A stretch of DNA of 64,000 nt. It comes from Methanofollis fontis. GTDB lineage: Archaea > Halobacteriota > Methanomicrobia > Methanomicrobiales > Methanofollaceae. Positions 1 through 7,712 of the stretch are shown here, piece by piece. Where the stretch lies: NCBI RefSeq assembly GCF_004297185.1, contig NZ_PGCL01000003.1:372001-436000 (forward strand), read 5' to 3'. The position numbers and the translations under genes were made by a program. A model generated the notes under the pieces. It was not told where the DNA came from and did no database searches. It worked only from the letters and a program-made list of their open reading frames with translations. Positions within the stretch are counted from its first letter, which is position 1. Every line of letters begins with the position of its first letter.

Positions 1-22
1 GTGCAATAAATAACCTTCAGAA

Positions 23-40
23 GAGGGGGAACACCCCCTC
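23..40 (-). terminator. GC-rich hairpin downstream of secG
   Basis: A perfect 7-bp inverted repeat, GAGGGGG / CCCCCTC with an AACA loop, lies about 90 bp past the secG stop on the minus strand. On that strand it is followed by a mildly T-rich stretch (TTCTGAAGGTTATTTATT). It could be a 3' hairpin of the secG transcript or belong to a gene beyond the window edge. The function is inferred only from position and symmetry. Confidence 0.3.
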
Positions 41-130
41 CTCCCATAGGGATGCTGGCAACAGATGAAATATCGGCTGCTTACGTGCGTTCACTCACAT
101 AAGGGCCCCTATCACTTCCGGAAAAAAAGG

Positions 131-289
131 TTAATAGAACGTATTCATGAAGAAAATAATTACACCGACCACAGCAGCGACGGCCATCACATATTCGGGT
201 TTGATGTGGACTGCCCTGCGGTCCTCACTATCATAATAGTTCACAAGACCCGCCGACGAGACGAGACGCCCGCCACTCTTCTTTGCCAT
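131..289 (-). CDS. secG: Preprotein translocase subunit SecG (Sec61-beta type)
   Basis: This 52-residue protein matches archaeal Sec61-beta, the small non-essential subunit of the SecYEG translocon in the cytoplasmic membrane. It begins MAKKSGGRLVSSAGLVNYYD, the usual basic cytosolic N-terminus with the conserved GLxxYYDSE segment. It then has IKPEYV and one C-terminal membrane helix (about residues 34-50, AVAAVVGVIIFFM). A longer in-frame extension to 790 overlaps the neighbouring gene antisense and is not credible. The ATG at 289 has no good SD but sits about 25 bp from a TATA box, so the mRNA is probably leaderless. Confidence 0.93.
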   Translation of the reverse strand: MAKKSGGRLVSSAGLVNYYDSEDRRAVHIKPEYVMAVAAVVGVIIFFMNTFY

Positions 290-310
290 GTACAGAAATT
301 TCTCATTCAC

Positions 311-320
311 TATATATAAA
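311..320. promoter_or_regulatory. TATA box apparently shared by secG and the amidohydrolase
   Basis: The element TATATATAAA (TTTATATATA on the minus strand) lies between two divergent genes. Its centre is about 26 bp from the secG ATG on one side and about 25 bp from the amidohydrolase ATG on the other. That is the distance from an archaeal box A to the transcription start, so both transcripts could be leaderless and start at their ATGs. The flanking ATTTT on the minus-strand side makes the secG direction the better match. Shared use is inferred from spacing. Confidence 0.6.
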
Positions 321-340
321 ATCGGTGCCAACCCTCCAGC

Positions 341-1390
341 ATGCCAGAACAGGTCTACAGGGGAACCGTTCTTGCAGGTGAGAATTTCGAGCCCATTCAG
401 GCGGCTGTAATTGTGGAAAACGGCATTATCACCGGCATCGAGGAGGAGACAGCAGTGCCGCCGGTCTGGATCTCTCCGGCGTTCTTTAACGCCCACACGC
501 ACCTTGGCGACACCGTGGCAATGGACTGCGCCTCCAATGGCGGGGACCTGGCGGCGCTCGTCACCCCTCCGAATGGTCTCAAACACCGAATCCTGGCAGC
601 AACACCCGTCGAACAACTGATCGCCGGGATGAAGGCAAGCATCAGGACCATGCGGGAGTCCGGCACGGCAGGATTCGCCGATTTCAGGGAGGGGGGGATA
701 GAGGGAGTTCGCGCCCTTCAAGAGGCGCTCGAGGACGAACCTTGCCTGCCGATCATTTTCGGACGCGAGGGAGGCGAGAGAGAGGCGCACGGTATCGGCA
801 TCAGCAGTGTGCGGGATGTGACAGATGCAGAAGAGCAGGTGCGCCGCGCACGGGCGTCAGGAAAACTGGTGGCCTTCCATGCCGGCGAAAAGGACCCGGA
901 CGATATCGATGGAGCACTCGCCTATGATCCCGACCTGCTGGTGCACTGCACCCATGCGACGCGGGATCAACTCCGCCGGATCGCCGACGCCGGCATAGCG
1001 ATCGCCGTCTGCGTACGCTCGAACTGGATCCTGGGCGTCACCCGCGGCGCCGAGCACCCGCCCCTGCAGACGATGGCGGATCTGGGGTGTACGGTCTATC
1101 TCGGCACCGACAACGTGATGTTTGTTCAGCCAGACATGCTCAGGGAGATGTGTTTCTGTGATGCGGTCTCGCCTCTTCCCCCAGAGTGGATCCTGCGCGC
1201 TGCCGTCGGCGGCGCCTCGCTTGGTGGCGGCAGATCATTTGATATACAAATCGGCAACCCCGCACATTTTGTCCTGATAGACGCCCGGAGATCCGCCCTT
1301 CAATATTCAACCAATCCAATCGCCTCAATCGTTCGCCGGGTTGGGGGGAAAGAGATTCTAGAAACTGTTATATGCCGAGACTGCGAATAA
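341..1390 (+). CDS. Amidohydrolase superfamily metal-dependent hydrolase
   Basis: The 349-residue protein has the amidohydrolase TIM-barrel layout. A short N-terminal beta-sandwich (VIVENGIITGIEEE) precedes the first metal motif AHTHLGD (His52 and His54). Later metal ligands follow in order: His in AFHAGEK, His in HCTHAT and Asp in YLGTDNVM. This pattern fits the cytosine deaminase/ATZ-TRZ branch, which hydrolyses cyclic amidine or amide substrates in the cytoplasm. The substrate cannot be told from sequence. The start is ATG 341, placed by TATA spacing. It is followed at 32 bp by a separately promoted uspA gene. Confidence 0.85.
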   Translation: MPEQVYRGTVLAGENFEPIQAAVIVENGIITGIEEETAVPPVWISPAFFNAHTHLGDTVAMDCASNGGDLAALVTPPNGLKHRILAATPVEQLIAGMKASIRTMRESGTAGFADFREGGIEGVRALQEALEDEPCLPIIFGREGGEREAHGIGISSVRDVTDAEEQVRRARASGKLVAFHAGEKDPDDIDGALAYDPDLLVHCTHATRDQLRRIADAGIAIAVCVRSNWILGVTRGAEHPPLQTMADLGCTVYLGTDNVMFVQPDMLREMCFCDAVSPLPPEWILRAAVGGASLGGGRSFDIQIGNPAHFVLIDARRSALQYSTNPIASIVRRVGGKEILETVICRDCE

Positions 1391-1422
1391 AATAGCAGAT
1401 TCCGTTTTTGTGAGGTGCAGGA

Positions 1423-1848
1423 ATGTTCCATAAAATCGTCGTTGCCATCGACGGCTCAGAGATCAGCATGAAGGCGCTGGAAGTTGCGCTCTCAGAGGCC
1501 AGAATCTGGAATGCAGAACTTCATGTGATCTATGTCGTCGAAACCAGTATGTTCTCCTCCATCCCCATGGACAACACATGGGAGATCATCTACTCGCTCC
1601 TGGAGAAGGAGGGGCAGGACGTCTTCCAGAAGAGCAAGGATCTCGCCGCACAGGACGGGATTTCGCTCATCACCCACCTGAAAGATGGCCATGCAGGGAA
1701 TGAGATCCTCTCCCTTGCCGAAGAGTTGAACGCCGATCTGATCGCAATCGGATCCCGCGGAAAGAGCAATATCGATCGCCTGCTCCTCGGGAGCGTATCG
1801 GAGCATGTCGTCAGAAACAGCCACTGCACGACAATGGTGGTGAGATAA
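1423..1848 (+). CDS. Universal stress protein, UspA family
   Basis: This is a 141-residue single-domain UspA protein. It opens MFHKIVVAIDGSEIS, the first beta strand plus the nucleotide-contact Asp. The C-terminal ATP-binding motif G-2x-G-9x-G(S/T) is present as GSRGKSNIDRLLLGS, ending with the strand TTMVVR. Such proteins bind ATP or sense adenylates and form dimers; the partner is unknown. The SD GAGGTG lies 6 nt before the ATG and a TATA-like AATAAAATA lies about 30 bp upstream. The next gene, a CBS-domain protein, begins 5 nt after the stop, so the two are probably an operon of adenylate-binding proteins. Confidence 0.93.
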   Translation: MFHKIVVAIDGSEISMKALEVALSEARIWNAELHVIYVVETSMFSSIPMDNTWEIIYSLLEKEGQDVFQKSKDLAAQDGISLITHLKDGHAGNEILSLAEELNADLIAIGSRGKSNIDRLLLGSVSEHVVRNSHCTTMVVR

Positions 1849-1853
1849 TTCCA

Positions 1854-2720
1854 TTGACCCCCTCAGAGATGCTGGTCTCCGACTATATGACAAAGGATGT
1901 CGTAGGAGTCGAGATTCCAAGCAACAGAGATGACATCCTCAAGATCCTCAAACATACCGGCATTTCAGGTGTGCCGGTGACGGAGAAGGGGCGTGTTGTG
2001 GGTGTCGTCACCAGAAAGGATCTGCTACGCAAATCCGAGGAGACACAGGTCGCCCTGCTGATGTCGCAGAAGCCCATCGTCATCAGCCCTGATGCCAGTC
2101 TCGTGGAGGCGGCCGCCATCATGACCGGGCACTCATTCCGGCGTCTGCCGGTCGTGGACGACGATGGCATTCTGGTCGGTCTGATCAGTGTGGCCGATCT
2201 CGTTGCAGCCATCGCACAACTCAGGATCAAGGACGAGATCAGGGATTTTTACCTGAGCACCACATTCGCCCTCTGGGAGGAGACCCCCCTCCCCCTCGTC
2301 GGGCGGATCATGGAGATCTCTGATGTCGAGGCCGTCCCGATCATGGATGAACGGGGCAGGATCTCAGGGATCATCTCAGAACGGGACCTGATCAGGAACT
2401 CCCATATCGAGGACTCGGTCGAGGTCTCAGACTTTTCCAACGGCACCGACGACGACGAATGGACATGGGAGAGCATCAGGGACATGCATGTGATGAGTTA
2501 CGGCGTCTCAAAGGTGCAGCTCCCGGAAAAACCGGTACGGGGCGCGATGGTCTCCAACGTGATTACCGTCCCCAAGAATGCCGGAATCTCAGAATGTGCT
2601 CTGATGATGAAACGGGCCCGTCTCGACCAGCTGCCGGTGGTCAATGGCGATAAGCGTCTCATCGCCATGCTCTTTGACAGGGAACTGATCAGGGTTCTCT
2701 GCATGGAGCAGGATCAATAA
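1854..2720 (+). CDS. Protein with four CBS domains
   Basis: The 288-residue protein is built of four CBS motifs as two Bateman pairs: about residues 5-65 ([10 protein letters not shown] ... GVVTRKDLL), 70-125 (MSQKPIVIS ... GLISVADLV), 140-190 (ISDVEAVPI ... GIISERDLI) and 220-285 (MVSNVITVP ... LFDRELI). CBS pairs bind adenosyl ligands and act as energy or ligand sensors; no catalytic domain is attached. The best start is TTG 1854, preceded by GGTGAGAT in the end of uspA; an ATG at 1869 is the alternative. Tight spacing implies co-expression with uspA. Confidence 0.9.
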   Translation: MTPSEMLVSDYMTKDVVGVEIPSNRDDILKILKHTGISGVPVTEKGRVVGVVTRKDLLRKSEETQVALLMSQKPIVISPDASLVEAAAIMTGHSFRRLPVVDDDGILVGLISVADLVAAIAQLRIKDEIRDFYLSTTFALWEETPLPLVGRIMEISDVEAVPIMDERGRISGIISERDLIRNSHIEDSVEVSDFSNGTDDDEWTWESIRDMHVMSYGVSKVQLPEKPVRGAMVSNVITVPKNAGISECALMMKRARLDQLPVVNGDKRLIAMLFDRELIRVLCMEQDQ

Positions 2721-2722
2721 CC

Positions 2723-2780
2723 TTTAAATTTTTCAATATCAGTAATAGGGATAACGCTTTTACACATTTTCAGCGTGTAA
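2723..2780 (+). promoter_or_regulatory. psmB promoter and leader with inverted repeat
   Basis: A TATA-like TTTAAATTTT (2723-2732) predicts a start near 2753 and a leader of about 45 nt before psmB. The leader carries a perfect 6-bp inverted repeat, TTACAC (2760-2765) and GTGTAA (2775-2780). It ends just before the SD AGGGGG at 2785-2790. The repeat could be a repressor site over the start region or an RNA hairpin near the ribosome-binding site; sequence does not decide. Confidence 0.45.
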
Positions 2781-2797
2781 TTTTAGGGGGTATTTCA

Positions 2798-3436
2798 ATG
2801 CCTGAGATATATCAGGAAGTTATGAAGGGCACTACGACAGTAGGCCTTGTATTTGATGAGGGGATCGTCCTCGCCACTGAGAAGCGCGCAACAATGGGCA
2901 ACCTCATCGCCAGCAAGAAGGCAAAGAAGGTCTATCAGATCGCCGATAGAATCGGCATGACCACCGCAGGAGGCGTCGGCGACGCCCAGTCACTCGCCCG
3001 CCTCATGCAGGTGGAATGCAGCCTCTACAGTGTCCGCCACGGCAAACCCATCTCTGTCGGGGCGGCAGCCACCCTGCTCTCCAACTATCTGCAGCAGAAC
3101 CGCTACTATCCATATTATGTGCAGCTCCTGGTCGGCGGCGTGGACAGGAAGGGGCCGTCGGTCTACTCGGTGGACGCCCTCGGCGGCGCCTCGAAAGAGG
3201 ACGAGATCGTCTCGACCGGATCGGGATCCCCGATGGCCTATGGCGTGCTCGAGGACCGATACCACCCCAATATGCCTGAAAGTGAGGCAGCGGAGCTTGC
3301 AACGCGCGCTCTCAAGGCTGCAATGCGCCGGGACTCAGCATCCGGCGAAGATATCAGCGTTGTTGTGATCACGAAAGACAAATATGAAGAACGAGCCCTT
3401 GCGGTCACACAGAAGAACCCAGAACTCACCCAATAA
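2798..3436 (+). CDS. psmB: Proteasome subunit beta precursor
   Basis: This 212-residue proteasome beta subunit forms the inner catalytic rings of the archaeal 20S particle. The propeptide [11 protein letters not shown] ends before TTTVGL, so Thr12 would become the N-terminal nucleophile after autocleavage. Family residues follow: the acid in the DEG segment, Lys in ATEKRAT, and the [12 protein letters not shown] and GEDISVVVI segments near the C-terminus. The SD is AGGGGG, 7 nt before the ATG. fttA follows after 21 bp, an arrangement I recall as common in euryarchaea. Confidence 0.97.
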   Translation: MPEIYQEVMKGTTTVGLVFDEGIVLATEKRATMGNLIASKKAKKVYQIADRIGMTTAGGVGDAQSLARLMQVECSLYSVRHGKPISVGAAATLLSNYLQQNRYYPYYVQLLVGGVDRKGPSVYSVDALGGASKEDEIVSTGSGSPMAYGVLEDRYHPNMPESEAAELATRALKAAMRRDSASGEDISVVVITKDKYEERALAVTQKNPELTQ

Positions 3437-3445
3437 TTCTTTTTT
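3437..3445 (+). terminator. U-tract between psmB and fttA
   Basis: The 21-bp gap contains ATTCTTTTTT right after the psmB stop. Archaeal termination, including the FttA-dependent kind, occurs at U-rich tracts. This stretch could end part of the psmB transcript. It also sits directly before the SD (AGGA) of fttA, so it may simply be an AT-rich gap in an operon. Confidence 0.35.
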
Positions 3446-3457
3446 AGGACGATATTG

Positions 3458-5347
3458 ATGTTAATTGAGGACAGACTAAAGGAACTCAGGGATAAGATCA
3501 ACGCCAAGGTCCCTGCCGGGATCTCCATCTCTGATGTCGAGTTTGAAGGACCAGAACTGGTCATCTACACCGATGACCCCAAGAAGTTTGCAGACCAGGA
3601 GGACCTGATCAAGGTCCTTGCACGGGAACTGCGCAAACGCATCGTTGTCCGCCCGAATATTCTCGAAGATCCGGAGACTGCAGCCACCAAGATTCAGGGC
3701 GTCGTGCCGGAGAACGCAGGAATCACCGATATCTTCTTTGATCCTGACACCGGAGAGGTGCTGATCGAGGCCGAAAAACCGGGCGTCGTCATCGGCAAGA
3801 ACGGGGCGACCCTCAGGGAGATCACCAAAAACACCTGCTGGACACCGAAGGTCGTGCGCACCCCGCCGATCGAGAGCTCAACGGTCAAGCAGGTCCGTCA
3901 GTTCCTGCGCTCAGTTAAAGACGAACGAAAAACGTTCCTGAGAACTATCGGAAGGCGTATCCACCGTGACGTGATCATGAAGGACCAGTGGGTGCGCGTG
4001 ACCACCCTGGGCTGCTGCAGGGAGGTCGGACGCGCCGCATTCCTGCTGACGACCCCGGAGAGCAAGGTGCTGATCGATTGCGGCGAGAAACCAGGGAACA
4101 CTGCAAGCACCCCCTATCTGTATGTTCCTGAAATATCGCCCCTGACGTCCCTTGACGCCGTCGTCCTCACACACGCACATCTCGACCACTGCGCCCTCGT
4201 ACCCCTCCTCTTCAAATATGGTTACGATGGCCCGGTCTACTCCACACCGCCGACCCGTGACCTTGCCACCATGCTCCAGCTCGATTACCTTGATGTGGTC
4301 AAGAAGGACAGCGGCAGGCAACCCTATACCTCCAACGAGGTGAAGGAGTACATCAAGCACTCGATCACCCTCAACTACGGGTCGGTCACCGACATCGCAC
4401 CCGACATCAAACTCACCTTCCACAATGCGGGGCACATCCTCGGTTCGGCCATCGCGCATTTCCACATCGGGGACGGCCTTTACAACATCGCCTTCACCGG
4501 GGATTTCAACTACCAGAAGACCCGCCTCTTCTCCCCGGCGGTCTCGACCTTCCCGCGGCTCGAGGCAATGTTCATGGAGAGCACCTATGGCGGTTCAAAC
4601 GCACTCCAGCCCCCTCGTGATATCGCCGAGAACAAACTCTATGAGATCGTGAACAGGACGATCGAGCGCGGCGGCAAGGTGATCATACCGGCCTTCGCCG
4701 TCGGTAGGTCGCAGGAGGTAATGCTCGCCCTCGAAGAGGGCATGCGCAAACAGCGCATCCCGCGGGTGAAGGTCTATCTTGACGGCATGATCAAGGAAGC
4801 AACGGCCATCCATACCGTATATCCCGAATATCTCAACAATGATCTAAGAAACCAGATCTTCAGAGACGGGATGAACCCCTTCCTCTCCGACTGCTTTGTT
4901 CAGGTGGACTCACCTGACCTCAGGGAAAAGGTGATCGGCGGCGAACCCTGTGTGATCGTCACCACGAGCGGTATGCTCAGCGGCGGTCCGGTGATGGAAT
5001 ATCTCTATTCCCTCGCACCCGACGAGCGCAACACCCTGGTCTTCGTCGGCTATCAGGCCGACGGCACCTTCGGGCGGCGCCTCCAGAAGGGGTGGCGCGA
5101 GATCCCGATCGGCACACGGGACACCATGGTCGTGAAGCTGGATATCGAGACCGTCGACGGCTTTTCCGGTCACTCGGACAGGAAGCAGCTGATGAGTTTT
5201 GTCCAGCACCTCCAGCCGCGGCCGGAGAAGGTCTACACCATCCATGGCGACGAGGGGAACACCATCGATCTGGCGAGTTCGATCTACAAACGCTTCCATA
5301 TTGAGACGCGCTCGCCGATGAACCTCGAGACCTACCGTATGGTATAA
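3458..5347 (+). CDS. fttA: Transcription termination factor FttA (aCPSF1), KH/beta-CASP ribonuclease
   Basis: This is a 629-residue archaeal CPSF73-like nuclease that cleaves nascent RNA at U-tracts and releases RNA polymerase. About residues 1-145 hold two KH-type RNA-binding regions, the second with the GxxG loop VIGKNGATL. The metallo-beta-lactamase core has LTHAHLDHCALVP (HxHxDH) and GHILGSA, FTGDFNYQKTR. The beta-CASP segment has FAVGRSQEVM and the end has FSGHSDRKQL. All metal ligands appear present. A TTG at 3455 precedes the ATG at 3458; the ATG is 8 nt from AGGA and is preferred. Confidence 0.96.
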   Translation: MLIEDRLKELRDKINAKVPAGISISDVEFEGPELVIYTDDPKKFADQEDLIKVLARELRKRIVVRPNILEDPETAATKIQGVVPENAGITDIFFDPDTGEVLIEAEKPGVVIGKNGATLREITKNTCWTPKVVRTPPIESSTVKQVRQFLRSVKDERKTFLRTIGRRIHRDVIMKDQWVRVTTLGCCREVGRAAFLLTTPESKVLIDCGEKPGNTASTPYLYVPEISPLTSLDAVVLTHAHLDHCALVPLLFKYGYDGPVYSTPPTRDLATMLQLDYLDVVKKDSGRQPYTSNEVKEYIKHSITLNYGSVTDIAPDIKLTFHNAGHILGSAIAHFHIGDGLYNIAFTGDFNYQKTRLFSPAVSTFPRLEAMFMESTYGGSNALQPPRDIAENKLYEIVNRTIERGGKVIIPAFAVGRSQEVMLALEEGMRKQRIPRVKVYLDGMIKEATAIHTVYPEYLNNDLRNQIFRDGMNPFLSDCFVQVDSPDLREKVIGGEPCVIVTTSGMLSGGPVMEYLYSLAPDERNTLVFVGYQADGTFGRRLQKGWREIPIGTRDTMVVKLDIETVDGFSGHSDRKQLMSFVQHLQPRPEKVYTIHGDEGNTIDLASSIYKRFHIETRSPMNLETYRMV

Positions 5348-6429
5348 TGAAACAGCGCCTCCCGATCCTTCTCGGCGTCTTCGCCATCATGGCGCTCTCG
5401 AACGCCGTTGTACCGGTGCTGCCCGCCCTCGCAGGCGGCACCGCCGTTCAGGGGGCGATATTCTCTGCCTATTTCTTTGGGGCGATGCTGACGGTGCTGC
5501 CCGCCGGCATCCTCTCCGATCGTCTCGGCCGGGTGCCGCTGATGCAGGGCGGGCTTCTGCTGACGGTGCTGAGCGGCGGGCTGATCTATCTCTTCCCGGA
5601 TCCGTCCATCCTGCTTACCGCCCGTTCTATCGAGGGGATCGGGGCCGGCCTCTTTGTTCCGGCGGCGATGTCCTGGATCAATCTTCAACCTGATCACGAG
5701 AGGTTGAGCGGCAACTTTATCGCTGCCCTGAATGTCGGGCTTGTAGGCGGGCTTGTGGGGGCCGGCTGGATTGCCGGTCAGGCAGGGATATTCGGTGGCA
5801 TCGTCCTTTTTACCGTCATTTCTCTTCTCCCCCTGCTGTTGAGCCTGGGAATCGTCGATGTGGGGGGGGCAGTGCGGGGAGGCGCCGCCGACTTCATCGA
5901 CATCGGCCGCGATTATTTCTGGCTGTATATCTCGGCAGTCATACTCGTCGGCGCAACCGGTGCCGTGACGGCGATCTACCCGGAGTTCACGGGCGAGAGT
6001 CCAACCACAATCGGCCTGCAACTCGGGATGATGAACGTCGCCACGATAGTCACATCGATCGCCTCCTCACGGGTCCGTCTCGCTCCGATCCCGACGATCA
6101 GGGCTTCGGCCGTGCTGATGGCCGTGGCGGTGGCGTGTTCATTCTTCACCCCGGCAGCATTCGTGCTGATCGGCGGGATTGCCGGCGTGGTGATCATCGC
6201 CCAGATCAACTTTCTATCAGCACATCCAACAGATCAGGGAGCGATCATGGGGCTCTTCAATGCCTCGAGCTATGGCGGCATGACCATTCTGCCGTTCATG
6301 GCAGGAGTGGTGGCAGAGGCCCGGGGATTCCCGGCGGCCTTCCTCATCGTCACCGTGCTCGCCGCCTGCATGGCCCTGACTGTCGGGAGATGCCGGTGCA
6401 GAACCACACATTCAGGTGAAAGAGTATGA
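5347..6429 (+). CDS. Major facilitator superfamily transporter
   Basis: The 360-residue polytopic protein has about 11-12 hydrophobic segments. It carries the MFS loop 2-3 signature as GILSDRLGRVPLM, and ARSIEGIGAGLFVPAAM resembles the helix-4/5 region of drug/proton antiporters. It would export or import a small solute across the cytoplasmic membrane; the substrate is unknown. It is a little shorter than the usual 390-400 residues. Its ATG overlaps the fttA stop by one base (TAATG), and its stop overlaps the next gene by ATGA, so it is translationally coupled on both sides. Confidence 0.87.
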   Translation: MKQRLPILLGVFAIMALSNAVVPVLPALAGGTAVQGAIFSAYFFGAMLTVLPAGILSDRLGRVPLMQGGLLLTVLSGGLIYLFPDPSILLTARSIEGIGAGLFVPAAMSWINLQPDHERLSGNFIAALNVGLVGGLVGAGWIAGQAGIFGGIVLFTVISLLPLLLSLGIVDVGGAVRGGAADFIDIGRDYFWLYISAVILVGATGAVTAIYPEFTGESPTTIGLQLGMMNVATIVTSIASSRVRLAPIPTIRASAVLMAVAVACSFFTPAAFVLIGGIAGVVIIAQINFLSAHPTDQGAIMGLFNASSYGGMTILPFMAGVVAEARGFPAAFLIVTVLAACMALTVGRCRCRTTHSGERV

Positions 6430-6842
6430 GCAAAACATTTGAGAACCTGGACGGCACCTCTGTTGCCGAACGCTTTGCCTCAATCGGGATCGAGGCCGGA
6501 GCGCGAATAGACATCCTTGACCTCCAGCGCCTCCAGCGCCGCTACAATTTCCGTGCGGCGGTCTACTTTGAGGAGGAGATGGCCAGGAAAAACGACCTCG
6601 CCGCTGATGATGCAGAATATGCGAACGTACCCGAGACCGAGCGACCCTTCGTCTCGGTTGATGCCTTCTTATCCTTCGCACGGGAGTTTGACCCCTACTC
6701 ATTTGAACTGAGGCTGAAGGAGTGCCCCCTCATGATCGAGATCATCGGGGTGGGGATGATCGGCGCCAGACCCCATGTGATCGGTCTGATGCCCTTCCTC
6801 GACGAACTGGAGACATTTGAGGAGCCCGAGATCCACAAGTAG
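6426..6842 (+). CDS. Conserved-looking small protein of unknown function
   Basis: This is a 138-residue soluble, acidic protein that I do not recognise. It starts MSKTFENLDGTSVAERFAS with an ATGA overlap to the MFS gene. An amphipathic region LQRLQRRYNFRAAVYFEEEMA is followed by FVSVDAFLSFAREF and a hydrophobic strand pair MIEIIGVGMIGARPHVIGLM. No Cys or His cluster, signal peptide or membrane helix is visible. Codon use, with G or C at most third positions, matches the neighbours, so it is a real gene. Coupling suggests a role tied to the MFS protein, but this is only positional. Confidence 0.75.
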   Translation: MSKTFENLDGTSVAERFASIGIEAGARIDILDLQRLQRRYNFRAAVYFEEEMARKNDLAADDAEYANVPETERPFVSVDAFLSFAREFDPYSFELRLKECPLMIEIIGVGMIGARPHVIGLMPFLDELETFEEPEIHK

Positions 6843-6950
6843 ATGTGCTGATCAGGGGTCCTGACATACGGATCACCCTTTTTAGGCCATGCTCTCACCG
6901 GCACAGATTGCCGCTATTTCAGGGCCGGCCACATCTATGTTGATTTCAGG

Positions 6951-7652
6951 TCAGAATCCCAGCAATTCAAGGGCGATCCCTGCCGCCTCCCGTTTTGCGG
7001 CGGCCTTGCTTCGGCCGCTCCCGATCGCCGAGAACCGTCCGGGTATGCTGACCGCACACAGAAAGGTCGGGGCATGGTCCGGGCCTTCCCGCATCAGGGG
7101 AAGATAGTCCGGCAGGCCGAGACGCTCCTGCTGGAACCACTCCTGAAGTCTGCCGATTGTATTCTCGCCAAGGTCAAAATGGAGGACGTCGTCTCCGATG
7201 AGACCGAGCACGATCTCTCGTGTGCGGTCAAGACCGACATGGAGATAGAGGGCACAGATGAACGCCTCAAATACATCGGCGATGATCGAGGGCGTGAGCG
7301 CCTGACCGCCGCCGAGAAGGATGAGTTCTTCAAGCCCGATACCGCTGCCCGGGACGATGGTGCTGAGATGCTCGTTTTTTGTCGCCTCCATCCGTTTGGA
7401 GAGCGCCCCCACAGAACAGGAAAAGGTGCAGGCAAGGTATTCGGCGACGATGAAGTTGAGTATCCGGTCGCCGAGAAATTCAAGGCGTTCATAGTCCGGA
7501 CGGGGGAGGGGGCCGAGCGGATGCTCATGGGCATACGAACGATGGGTGAACGCCCGGTCGTAGCGGAGCAGCGCCTCATCGTCAATGTCTGCGATCCCGA
7601 TCTGGGGCTGGGTGAGAAAACGGAGGAGTTCGTGTTTGCGTGTCCATTCCAT
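6951..7652 (-). CDS. rnc: Ribonuclease III with C-terminal dsRNA-binding domain
   Basis: The 233-residue protein reads as a complete bacterial-style RNase III. The signature ERLEFLGDRILNFIV holds the catalytic Glu and Asp. AFTHRSYAHEH precedes it, and IADVFEAFICALYL carries the second DxxE acidic pair. A double-stranded RNA-binding domain fills the last 65 residues, ending GSGRSKAAAKREAAGIALELL. It would cut double-stranded RNA in the cytoplasm. RNase III is uncommon in archaea. The start is ATG 7652, 8 nt from GGAG; a longer in-frame extension to 8024 runs antisense through the aldehyde dehydrogenase and is rejected. Confidence 0.9.
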   Translation of the reverse strand: MEWTRKHELLRFLTQPQIGIADIDDEALLRYDRAFTHRSYAHEHPLGPLPRPDYERLEFLGDRILNFIVAEYLACTFSCSVGALSKRMEATKNEHLSTIVPGSGIGLEELILLGGGQALTPSIIADVFEAFICALYLHVGLDRTREIVLGLIGDDVLHFDLGENTIGRLQEWFQQERLGLPDYLPLMREGPDHAPTFLCAVSIPGRFSAIGSGRSKAAAKREAAGIALELLGF

Positions 7653-7712
7653 CGTGCGGTCTCCGGGTCCAGGGAAACATATTTTCCCTTTTAGAGTTGG
7701 ATTGTTCGCATT

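Noticed and set aside
23-40. Stem at the window start as part of a tRNA or CRISPR repeat
   Set aside because: No second copy, no cloverleaf and no spacer pattern. It is only a single hairpin.
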